From: Lycocorax pyrrhopterus obiensis
Lineage: Eukaryota > Chordata > Aves > Passeriformes > Paradisaeidae
Direction of reading: 5' to 3'
DNA length: 64,000 bases
Assembly: GCA_014706295.1 (NCBI GenBank)
Contig: JACSVZ010000001.1
Location: 1,921,740 to 1,985,739, forward strand
Each line of letters opens with the position of its first letter. The first letter of the stretch is position 1. The notes below the pieces were generated by a model that did no database searches, had not been told where the DNA came from, and worked only from the letters and a program-made list of their open reading frames with translations. The position numbers and the translations under genes were made by a program. Shown in pieces: positions 1-10,068 of this stretch.

Positions 1-1173
1 GTAATCTTTGTATTACTATGGCAAAAGAGTTGCTCAATTACTAGAAAACACTTAATTCTTAATAAAGAAAATTAGGGAATTCTTGCTTAAAATTGTGGCC
101 TCAGACTCATCTATTTGATGTTAAATCACTGTCACTGATATTTTCCTTCCTAGAAGATCCCATGATGAACCCACGCAGAAAGACCCTCTAATGTGAGCCT
201 CGAGTTCTTCCACCTTCCCATCCAGCTGGATTCTGCATGAATTAAGGATGCAGATGGATGTGGAGGCCCATTTATGGAGGAATCCAGATCTTTAGGGTTC
301 AGGAATCACTTTGTGGGATGGACAGAGCAGTCTGGACCAGAAGGGCTGAGCCTTGAGCTGGGTGATGTCTGCAGGCACGGCTGCTGTCAGATGTTGCTGG
401 ATGAGGATCTCCCACCCTTTTTAAGGGGTCTAATTCCAAATATTACAACTTCTGCTGTCGAGAGGCAGGGCTGATACCTTGGAGAGTTCAAAGCCCAGTC
501 AGGGAAACACTGGCATAAAAAAACCAGTGGAGGATCCAGCCACAGGTGTAGGAGAAAGAGCTGTGATCCCAGAAGCCCTGCTGGGATCTGAGGGAGCTCT
601 CCTTTAGCCGATCCTCAGCTCGAAACTCCAGATTGCTTTGCGTTAATGTAAAGGCAGCACAGACAATCCATCATCCCTCGTGTCATTTTGGTGTTTGGCT
701 TTTTAAAATATTAATGAACAGTCTGGGCCTTCCTTTTGCTGACCACTGAAAACAGCCCCGAATTCCCCTGGGGGAACCAAGGCTGATTCTTTAAGCCTGC
801 AATTGAAATTCAGTCAAAGCTCGGGGTGAACGGAAATCATTTGTTGTGTGACAGTGACATGAGGCAGCTCCTTTTTGTTTGCCAGAGAGCTCAGGGATTC
901 TGTGTCTATTTATTGTCATCAGCTGAGGTATTGATGGTCACCCAAAACTCTGTGGCTTTGGAGAGGGGACGCAGCTGCACATTTGGCAGAGGCGGCGCCT
1001 GGGTTGGAACAAGAAGGACTTTGTTGGTCTCTGTTCAACAAACTCTGCTCGGAACAAGGAAACTCCAGCTGGTCTGTCTGGGATGGGGGAGGAATGGCCA
1101 GGATGATCCCAGATGATGGAGGATGGACATGCCAGGGAAGCGTAGCTCTATCTATCCACTCCCTCTGATGTCG
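1..1173. other. Non-repetitive stretch, no gene recognised
   Basis: AT-moderate sequence without a recognisable repeat, exon or RNA gene. Short open frames of 60-130 codons occur on both strands but show no family similarity I can recognise and no splice context. Confidence 0.5.
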
Positions 1174-1985
1174 TGGAATCCCAGGATGGTTTGGGATGGA
1201 AGGATCAAAAAGTCCTTGATCCAAAGCTCATCCACTTCTGCCCCCTGCAGGGACACCTCCCACTGTCCCAGGCTGCTCCAAGCCCCAATGTCCAACCTGG
1301 CCTTGGGCACTGCCAGGGATCCAGGGGCAGCCACAGCTGCTCTGGGCACCCTGTGCCAGGGCCTGCCCACCCTCCCAGGGAACAATTCCTGCCCAAGATC
1401 CCATCCAGCCCTGCCCTCTGGCACTGGGAAGCCATTCCCTGTGTCCTGGCCCTCCAGCCCTTGCAAATTGTCTCTCTCCATGTTTCCTGCAGCTCCTTCA
1501 GGCCCTGCAAGGCCACACTGAGCTCACCCCAAAGCTTCTCCTCTCCAGGCTGAACAATCCCAGCTCTCCCAGCCTTTCCTCCCAGCAGAGCTGCTCCATC
1601 CCTCTGCTCATCCTGGTGCCTCCTCTGGCCTCTCTCCAGCAGCTCCACGTCCTCCCTGTGCTGGGCCCCAGGGCTGGGGCAGCTCTGCAGGTGGGGTCTC
1701 ACCTCAGCACAGGGGCACAGGGGCACAATCCCAGTCCCTTCCCTGCTGCTCTCTCCTCCTTGGATGCAGCCCAGGATGCCGATGGATTTCAGGGCTCCCA
1801 GCACTCACTGGTGGCTCCTGTCCAGATTTTCACCCACGAGATCCCCAAGTCCTTCTCCACAGGGCTGCTCCCAATGAGTTCATCTCCCAGTCCGTGCTCA
1901 TGGCTGGGATTGCCCTGACCCAGGAGCAGCCCCTGGCACTGGGAATTGTTGAATTTCATGAGGTTCTCCTGGGCCACTTCTCATG
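1174..1985 (-). mobile_element. CR1 LINE 3' fragment, type A, longest minus copy
   Basis: This is a 5'-truncated CR1 non-LTR retrotransposon read on the minus strand. Translations carry pieces of the C-terminal end of the CR1 ORF2 reverse transcriptase protein: ENLMKFN, EKDLGI, GILGCIQ and DVELLERGQRR, spread over shifted frames, so it is not functional. The 3' end lies near 1174-1250 and carries the usual CR1 ending (GGGATGG, then GGTTTGGG/CCATCC-like tail in degraded form). It is about 800 bp of an element normally about 4.5 kb. It is almost identical to the plus-strand copy at 27.4-28.1 kb. Confidence 0.93.
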
Positions 1986-3362
1986 TTTGTGCACTTTGCA
2001 GTCCCCTGCCTCAGCCTGCAGATGACATTTTGGATTCCTGACTCCTCCATCCAAGTCCCTCCAGTGTTTGACACACACAGTGACACAATCCAAAAAATCT
2101 CCACATCGCATTTATTTTTTCAGGTCCCCTGAGTGGACAATTCATTTTCTTCATGGAATTATTGGCTCCTGCCTCAACACTCAACTTTGGAGTTGCTCAA
2201 TCAGTTCCAGCAGCCTTAGCAGACCCTACCTGTGGCTCTTCCACACACGATGCAGCCAAATGGGGATAAACATCAATTCCTGATTCAAGGAATTTGAAAC
2301 ACTGCCCTGTCATGGGGAAAAAAGGTAGGAAAAGTCAACAGGAGAAAAAAAGGAAAAGCAAATTATTGCTGAAACTCTTAATAGAGAACCCTCACATAAC
2401 ACAATCATCTAAAAATAATTGTTTCATTTCCTGCAAAGGTGATGTAAAATCTGAGAAAAATGCCAAAGTGAAGAGATTTCTTGGGAAAAGCTTAATTGTG
2501 GTGCAACTTTTCCTCTTTTAATGGTGATTGCTTTGCAGGAGAGAAAAAGAAGTTTCCTGCTGGAGAACCCAACAAGAGTTTCAGCAGGACTGAGTCTGGT
2601 AAGAAATCTCCAAAGACAAAAATTGTCTTTTTTTCTTGCATGAGTATATTTTTCCAAGAGAAAAAAAATATAAATAAATGAATATATAAAAATAAACAAA
2701 TAGAAATAAATAAATACTGCAACCTCTCCATTTACAGCTGAGTCTCTGTGCGACCTTGGCTCCCAGGGAGGTTTAACCTACTCTGATTAACTTTCCCATG
2801 TTATTCCATGGAATAAAACCAGTTTTGACACCCAGAGACTGAGGCATCCTAGGGATAACAAAATAACCCCATGGAATCATTCCAAATTGAGTTGCAATAA
2901 TTCATTTAGGTGACCATACAGATTTGTTATGTGCAATATGAAACATTGCAAAATGAAATCAATAGGAATGTTTCTTGTTAATGAAGATAGACTGGGCTCT
3001 TCTGGGTGGGGTTTGGACTACATAGCACAGAAATCTGATTTGGATTCGGAATTCCAGGGTATCTGACTGCTTAAAAAATGAGGAAAACATTATTTTATAA
3101 TGATATGGTTGGACAGCTGGGGAATTATATCCTGAATTTTGTTCCGTGCTTTGCTCATTAAGAATGGAAGCACAGAGCAGCCAACAGCACTGGGAGCTTG
3201 GCTGTTTTCTTCCACAAGGGCTTCACCCTAAATTTTTTAGGGGTTATCATTGGATGCCCAGTGAAATTCATCCTCCTGCCATGGGTTTTGAAGAATGTGA
3301 AAACCTTCCAAATATTTGATGCTGATTTATTCTTAAGGAAGACAAATACACTCAAGTGTAAC
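1986..3362. other. Non-repetitive stretch with an AT-rich patch
   Basis: No gene seen. Positions 2650-2722 are a low-complexity A/T patch of AAATAAAT-like words. The remainder is ordinary non-coding-looking sequence. Confidence 0.5.
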
Positions 3363-3636
3363 GAGTGACAGGAGGAGAGGAAACGGCCTCAAGTTGCTCC
3401 AGGGGAGGGTTAGGTTGGATATTATCAAAAAAAAAATCACAGAAAGGGTTGTAAAGCATTGGAATGGGCTGACCAGGGAAGTCATGGAGTCACCATCCCT
3501 GGAAGTGTTCAAAAAACGTGTGGATGTGGCACTTGGGGACATGGTTTAATACTCAACATGGTGGTGATGGTTGGACTTGATGGTCTTAAGGATCTTTTCC
3601 AGCCTTACCATATTTATAATTCTATTATTCCATGAA
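3363..3636 (+). mobile_element. CR1 LINE 3' fragment, type C
   Basis: Sense-strand CR1 end. It contains the landmarks GACAGGAGGAGAGG, CCTCAAGTTGC, GTGTGGATGTGGCACTTGGG and GATGGTTGGACTTGATGG, and finishes with an ATTCTATTATTCC tail. The sequence belongs to a different CR1 subfamily from the type A copies. It is degraded and carries a short A-run insertion near 3427. Confidence 0.9.
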
Positions 3637-6104
3637 TGCAGCTGGATTTTATTAGTGGCCAAGCAACCCCCTTTCAAATTCCCTGGAAGATCCCTGTGTT
3701 GCAGCGTGGAGCTATCCAGTGTTTTTTGCTTTTTCCTGCTTGTACAGAAATTCTCTCGGTCTTTGTTGCAGAGGCTTTCAGCCAAAAATCCAGGGATTGG
3801 CAGAGCTGGAAAAGGAGATCTCTGGGAAGAAGGAATAACCCAAACAACCATGGACACAGCGGAATGTTTAACAGCAGGTCCTGCGGGATGTCATCCCTTT
3901 TCCTGCTGGAAATATGGGATGTCTTCATAGTCAGTGGAAATATTTAGGCAGCGTCAAATTTGTGATAAATTGGCTGAATTTAATTTATTTAGGGAGCCCC
4001 AAATTGGCTCCTTAAAGCCCTGAGCAGAAACGTGTGATAGGTTCAGCCAAGACAACACCAAGGCAAAGACTGGGACTCCATGGGAGGAAAAGGAGCTCTT
4101 GGAATGCTATGGAGAGCCCTGGCCACAGTGATTAAAGGAGGTTGAACTCATTGACCTGGCAAATCAAATTGGTGACAGCTCACTGTGTTAAACTGCATTA
4201 AAATTTATGACATTGAAGAAGAGGATCAATGTGTGAATAAAGCCTAAATTAGGAGATCTCTGGAGCAGGGAAAACCATCACCTGCAGGATTTCCAAGCAT
4301 CCGAAAAACAGAAGATTCCTCGTTCATTTGCTGGCCCCAAAATAATGTGAAAGTCTCTTTGAAAGGGAGAGAAAAAGAGATAAAATGCCTTGGGAAAAAA
4401 CCTGAAAATGGTCATTAGAGGGAAAATCTGAAGAAGTTTCACAAAGTAGCTGTAAATGACTTTTTGTAAATGGCTTTTCTGGCTCAGGGGAACGACCCCG
4501 TGACAGCAGCAACCTCTGGCCAGGGATCAGGGCACTGGAAATTCAAACACCTCGGCCACAGTTCAGGTGTCAAGCAGGGCTTTGTGCCCTGCAAAACAAA
4601 CTTATTATAGAGCTGCAAACTTATGATGAAAAGCAGTGCTTACAGCTCCTTAAAGCACTTTGGAATTTCAATAATGGTTTCTGGAATTAAAGGGATGCTG
4701 TCGAGGTAAAGTCATTTCCTAGAATAAAAAGCTATAAACCATTTATTTTGCTAGCAACAGTCTTTTTTATTTCAGAACTTGACATGGAAAACCATTTATT
4801 TTTCAGTGGCTTCACCTTGAATTTGTATTTTTATATCATTCAGCCTGAACTAACAGTTTTATTTCCATTTTTACAGTTTTATTTCCATTTATAATCAACT
4901 CCATGTTATTTCTGATGAAAATAAAGAAACTCTCCTAACCCTTCCCTATGTCACCTGTGTTTCCAAAAGAGGAAAAACCTAAAATAAAGCCCAGGGACTG
5001 ACTCTTTAGAGAGTTATTACTCTAAAACTGCTTCTCCTTAGCTCTATTTTAGCTCTATTTTGTAAATCAGAAAAAGGGGAGAACTGATAAAAAGCAGACA
5101 CAAAGCCAAATCAAACCAACAAGAAGCAGAGCTACTCTGAAGTTAAATCAAGCATTTGTTAAATATAATCTTTGAATGCTTTCTCCTGCTTTTTAGTGCC
5201 ACTAGAAATGTTCTTTCCTCATTACCTTGGCCACCGCTGTTACACAGGAAAACAGCAGCAGTTTCCACCTGCAGAATTTACCTTTATTTTATTCTTCCTC
5301 CAAAAATGAAGAGCTTCAAGAGCCTTTGTTCACTTCCAGTGTCTCTCTTTCCTCTCAAAAAGATAAAAATTATTGGAAGGTGGGATGTTCACTACACATT
5401 TAAGGGCAGATCTCCAAATAATCCTTTGGAATCCCATGAAATATTTACATGTATCCAAGTGGGTGACAAGAGTAATCCCACAGTGGCAAAACAAGCAGTT
5501 GGAGGGAAGAGGGAATTCCTGGGCGTTGTTCTGACTGTTCCAAGGCGGTGCTTGGATTGGAGATGGGATTCTTCCCAAAGTGTCAGGATTCTGGGGAAAA
5601 TCATATCCTTGCAGCAGGAGCAGGGTTTGAAATCCACTGGTGTGGCTCAGTGATTTTTACACCCCACGGTCAGGAGATGAGATCCATGGGCTCCTCCATT
5701 TTCCCACTTTCCACTGGTCTTCTGGAGAGCTCCTCAGTGCTCCCTGAGCCAGAGGAACCCTGAGAGCAGAGCTGGTGGATTTAATAAGCAGTAAATTAAG
5801 AATTTAAGCCACTTCGACTGAATCCACTCACATCTAAATGGCACCTCCGTGGTGCTGAAGGGATCCCTCAAAATGATGGATGAAAATCCGATAAAGATTT
5901 CAGAGCCAGGAGGGGACAGGGAGCTGTGTGACTGCAGTCCTGACATAGAGCCAGCCTCTGCTCCGTGGGCATCCCAGGCCCCCATGGATTGGGATGAAAA
6001 CTGAGGTGGGTTGGGAAAGGTGCAATCCAGGCCTGGCAGAGTGCAGAGGGTGAGTTTGTTATGGGGATTCTTTGGAAAGATGATCCCGGGATTTAAATTG
6101 GATT
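3637..6104. other. Non-repetitive AT-rich stretch
   Basis: No supported gene. From 4560 to 5150 the sequence is AT-rich and free of known repeats and could include conserved non-coding DNA. A 20-bp unit is tandemly duplicated at 4851-4870 and 4871-4890 with one mismatch. Confidence 0.45.
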
Positions 6105-6355
6105 TAAACTGCCAGAGGGCAGGGCTGGATGGGATATTGGGAAGGAATTGTTCCCTGGGAGGGTGGGCAGGCCCTGGCACAGGGTGCCCAGAGCAGCTGT
6201 GGCTGCCCCTGGATCCCTGGCAGTGTCCAAGGCCAGGTTGGACATTGGGGCTTGGAGCAGCCTGGGACAGTGGAAGGTGTCCCTGCCATGGCAGGGGTGG
6301 GATGGGATGGGCTTTAAGATCCATTCCAACTCAAACCATCCCATGATTCTATGAA
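6105..6355 (+). mobile_element. CR1 LINE 3' fragment, type A
   Basis: Sense-strand CR1 end of about 250 bp starting at GCCAGAGGGCAGGG and running through CAAGGCCAGGTTGGACATTG, CCATGGCAGGGGTGGGATG and the terminal ATGATTCTATG. It is 5' truncated inside the last part of ORF2. The intact 3' terminus identifies it as a normal retrotransposition product. Confidence 0.93.
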
Positions 6356-6719
6356 AATATTCCTATTTCCTCTTAGCTGCTCAGTCAGTTCCCTCTCCTA
6401 TCCATGTAGCGTTCCTGACTTGTGTCCCAGTGAATCCCAATCCTTGCCCACTCCTTCCTGTACTTCCCCCTCTCTGATTTTTCCACACAGCTCTCAATCC
6501 AACTCCGGACTTGTTATCTCTCCTTTATTTCTCTCCCTAATTCCCCCCCACAAAAGCAGGTCAGATCCTATTACACCCTGCACGCTCCTGTCACCTTTTT
6601 CCATGACCTTTGGCCAAACTGGGTCCAAGGGCAGAGCTGGTCCCTGGCCACCAGCCACGGGTGCCACGTGTCCATCCCGGTGGGAACTGTCCGGGAGCCG
6701 GGTGCTGAAGGTGATGCCG
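6356..6719. other. Pyrimidine-rich stretch upstream of the LTR candidate
   Basis: C/T-rich sequence. The last part (about 6590-6719) is GC-richer with several CpGs and may be the 3' internal end of the same endogenous retrovirus whose LTR follows. I could not define an open frame or a polypurine tract. Confidence 0.3.
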
Positions 6720-7156
6720 TGATGATTTTTGTCTTTTCTTTTATACCCCCTTTACACCTTTTTACAGCTTCTTTATTCTTAGTGCTTTTTGCCTACATTC
6801 TTAGACTTGTTTGTTAAGCTGGAAGACGAAACATTTTAGTGGCTTCGTAGTTTGGGATCAGAGTGCCCCAGACCCCAAGGTCCTCTCCAGAACACATTTT
6901 GTAGACTGAGACAGAACCATCCAGGGGAAGGTTCCTTGGGGAAGGGGGGCTCATTCAAGCCTCTCATTGGGGAATTTTTGATAGATATGCTAATTAGTAA
7001 GACCTATAATGTTATACCAGATCTTTTGGGGGGTGTGCATTGCGGTGTGCGTGGAGGGGCATTCGACCTGGACGTGGTGCACCTAAGGATCCTTAAAATA
7101 AATACCAAGGTAAAATCCCTTTTTCCCTTCTAACCGTGTCTGACTGTTGATTTTCA
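6720..7156 (+). mobile_element. Probable endogenous retrovirus LTR
   Basis: A 437-bp segment beginning TG (TGATGATTTTTGTC) and ending CA (TTGATTTTCA), as retroviral LTRs do. It has a TATA-like TTTTATACCC near 6737 and an AATAAA polyadenylation signal at 7097-7102, about 55 bp before the 3' end. The general layout resembles LTRs common in songbird genomes. I could not find a matching 4-6 bp target duplication, so it may be the 3' LTR of a truncated copy, or my ends may be slightly wrong. Confidence 0.45.
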
Positions 7157-8699
7157 GACCAGGGAAAGACATGAAAGGATCCCAGACACTGGGACACTCC
7201 CACACCGTGCTGGGACAGAGGGAGAAATTCCCTGAGGCTGCATCACCTCTCTCCAACTTTCCAACTCCTGGGAGAGCTCTCCCAGAAGTGGTGCCTGTAA
7301 GGTACGTGTGGGCTCTTCCTCCAGAAGGAAAAGGTCACGAAAGATCCTCCCGTGTTTCCCCAAATGTTCAAAAATTTGTCTTCTCACCAAAAATGGAGGA
7401 AAATTTACCCCTGGAATTATTTCATCTGTTCTTAAGGGGCTTTCTTAATTTAAACATTTTCTCCAGCCCCTCATTAGCCTTTTACATGTCCTTTTATTAT
7501 TTCTTTGGGACTTTTTAGAAACTCAGACCGTGTCATCAGGTAGTGATTGCATGGCAACTCTTCACATGGAGTTTGTGCTAAGAAAATGGAAATTAAATGG
7601 TTGATTCTTCTTTTGTGTGGCCAGCACAGCATTGTGTTGTGCCCAAACGTTCTTCTCTTCCCTGTTCCTCCAGAAGTTTTCTTCTCTGCTGAGTTCTTAA
7701 TGTAAGGAAAAAATAAAAATAGATCGGATTCTTCTGCCAGCATCTGCTCCTGATCTTTGAGACATCCATGACAACAAACCGGGACGTTCTGATGACTGAA
7801 AAAAACATTTTTCATCTCTGGAATTTTAACTATTCCATTTATTTTAACTACTTTAACTTTTACAATATGGGATAAAATGTCTCCCTTTCCCTCCCATAAT
7901 TTCCCCATCATGGCCTGCACGAAGTTTGGTGTCCCTGTTTCACAGCAGAGATCCAAAGCTCCCATGAAAAGACACCTTTCCTGCCCACTACTTTATTTCT
8001 TTTTAAAATTTCTGTCTTGCCAGCATCGAAGATGAACCATTTCATTTATTTTTTATTATTAATGCCAATTCCTGCCACGCTGTTCTTCAGCCGCAGGGCT
8101 CTCCCAAATGGAAAAGCTGGACAGAAATCCTGTTCTCCCCAGGATTTTTCAGTCATTGATCCACATTCAGCTACGTCAGCTTCCGATACTTTTGCTTTCC
8201 AGTGCATTTGTTTTTCCTGCTGAATTTTTCAGGACACTCATTTCACCTGGGGATACTCTATTGAATGCTTTGGGGCCAGTGCTGAAATAAAGAGTTGAGT
8301 GCAGGCACTTAATGAGGAACTTTGGAAGCTGTTTTGTATTTGTAGGAGAGGAGATTGTTCTTGGTAATTTATCCTTTTTATAAATTGCAAAAATGTTATT
8401 GTTTTAAATTTATAACACAGTTTTTCTATGGATCCTTTCAATGCAGGCAAAGTCCACAGACAATTTCTTGGGTAACAATTTCTCAGTTTTACTTTACCCC
8501 TATTTGACAAGACAAAACTCTGAGGTTCTGTCTGGATAGCTGGAAAGATTTTCAGTCAGGATGGGTGTTATTCCTAAGAGAAGACTTCAAGAGAAGCCTG
8601 GAAGGGAAGGAAATGTGATTCCTCCTTGGTCAGTCCCCCTGAATTTTGAGCTGCACTAGATGGAAGTTCCCATAAATAATTCTACCCCTCTTTTTTAGG
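7157..8699. other. Non-repetitive stretch, no gene recognised
   Basis: Ordinary AT-moderate sequence. A 163-codon minus-strand frame (7474-7965) has no recognisable domain, no splice context and a biased hydrophobic/basic composition, so it is not called as a gene. Confidence 0.45.
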
Positions 8700-8886
8700 C
8701 TCAGAAGTTTCAGGGGGGAGCTCCCCAGGGAATGGGCAAGTCCCAGAGGCTGCCAGAGCTCCAGGAGCATTTGGACAGCGCTGCCAGGGATGCACAGAAT
8801 GGGACTGTTGGAGTGTTCTCTGCAGTTGGATTTGGATGATCCTTGTGGGTCCCTTCTGGCTCAGGATATTCCATAATTCTGTGATC
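8700..8886 (+). mobile_element. CR1 LINE 3' fragment, distinct subtype
   Basis: Sense-strand CR1 end recognised by CAGAGCTCCAGGAGCATTTGG, GATGATCCTTGTGGGTCCCT and TCCATAATTCTGTGATCC. This tail (GGATCCTTGTGGGTCCC) differs from the type A, B and C copies, so a further CR1 subfamily is represented here. Confidence 0.8.
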
Positions 8887-9666
8887 CTCTGGTTTCTTTA
8901 ATCTGCCCAATTCACAAGGAACTTGTCTCGTAATTAATGAGCTCAAAATCCCTTGTCCATTCTCCCACCTCAGTCCCACAGCCTGGGAATACTCTAAATT
9001 AAACATTTTATGGAAAACAAGGACTTGGACTTCTGCCTCCAATGCCACCAGGGCAGCCACTTAATGTTGTTAAACCAAACCAAAAAACAAAGTTAATTGA
9101 ATGACAATTTCTAAATTTAATAGATGTGGATCTTCACTTGGAGCAGGCTGGAATTACCTTGAGTCCTAGGGAAAGGTTACCCATTAACTCCTCAGTTCTG
9201 ATTGGAGGATTCCAATATTGGGATTTCATTAACAAGAAGATTTATAGGAGCATCCAGGGACCACTGTAGTAATGATTGTTATCATTCCATAGCCAGAGAA
9301 ATATTTTCTATATTTTTTGATTAAAGCCAGATTTCTTCTGAAATTCCAATGTTATTGGAGCAGGAAGCCTGATTTAATGACGAGTCATGACTGCAATATT
9401 GTAACACCAACTCCTCTCTCTTTGTCCTGAACCCTACTGACACAAATTTCATTAATCCTAATTTCAAAAGGCCACATTCTGATGGTTTTAAAGAGTCCTC
9501 AACAAGTCCAACCAATTTAGAGAGGAAAATGTTGTTTGATCCAAAAGAGGGACACTCAGAGAAGTTTTCCTGACTCCCTGCATGCAACACATCCCATAAT
9601 CCATGGAACCCCTTGAATTCTGCCAGTGTGGTGTCCATGGCAAGAGGTTTTCCATATGAGGTCCTC
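8887..9666. other. Non-repetitive stretch, no gene recognised
   Basis: No repeat, exon or RNA gene could be supported here. Confidence 0.45.
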
Positions 9667-10068
9667 TAGGTGAGGAGCGGCTGAGGGAGCTGGGAAAGGG
9701 GCTCAGCCTGGAGCAAAGGAGGCTCAGGGGGGACCTTGTGGCTCTGCACAACTCCCTGACAGGAGGGGGCAGCCGGGGGGGGTCGGGCTCTGCTCCCAGG
9801 GAACAGGGACAGGAGGAGAGGGAACGGCCTCAGGCTGGGCCAGCGGAGGCTCAGGGTGGACACCAGGAGCAATTTCCTCCTGGAAAGGGAGGTCAGGCCT
9901 TGGAAAGAGCTGCCCAGGGAGGTTTGGAGTGCCCATCCCTGGAGGTGTCCCAGGAAGGCCTGGACGTGGCACTCAGTGCTCTGGGCTGGGGACAAGGTGG
10001 GCATCAGGCACAGCTGGGCCTCGATGGTCTTGGAAGTCTTTTCCAACCTCAGTAATTCGGGAATTCTG
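9667..10068 (+). mobile_element. CR1 LINE 3' fragment, type B, longest copy
   Basis: About 400 bp of a CR1 subfamily with the diagnostic block GCCCATCCCTGGAGGTGTCC, GGACGTGGCACTCAGTGCTC and GGACAAGGTGGGCATC. The upstream part translates to the ORF2 C-terminal motif RLRGDLVAL. It ends at CAACCTCAGTAATTCGGGAATTCTGTG. G-runs near 9763-9790 could fold as a G-quadruplex, but they are internal to the element. Confidence 0.93.

Noticed and set aside
1205..1804. Frame of 199 codons on the minus strand resembling the one at 27468-28103
   Set aside because: CR1 ORF2 C-terminal remnants in mixed frames, shared by repeats; not a host gene.
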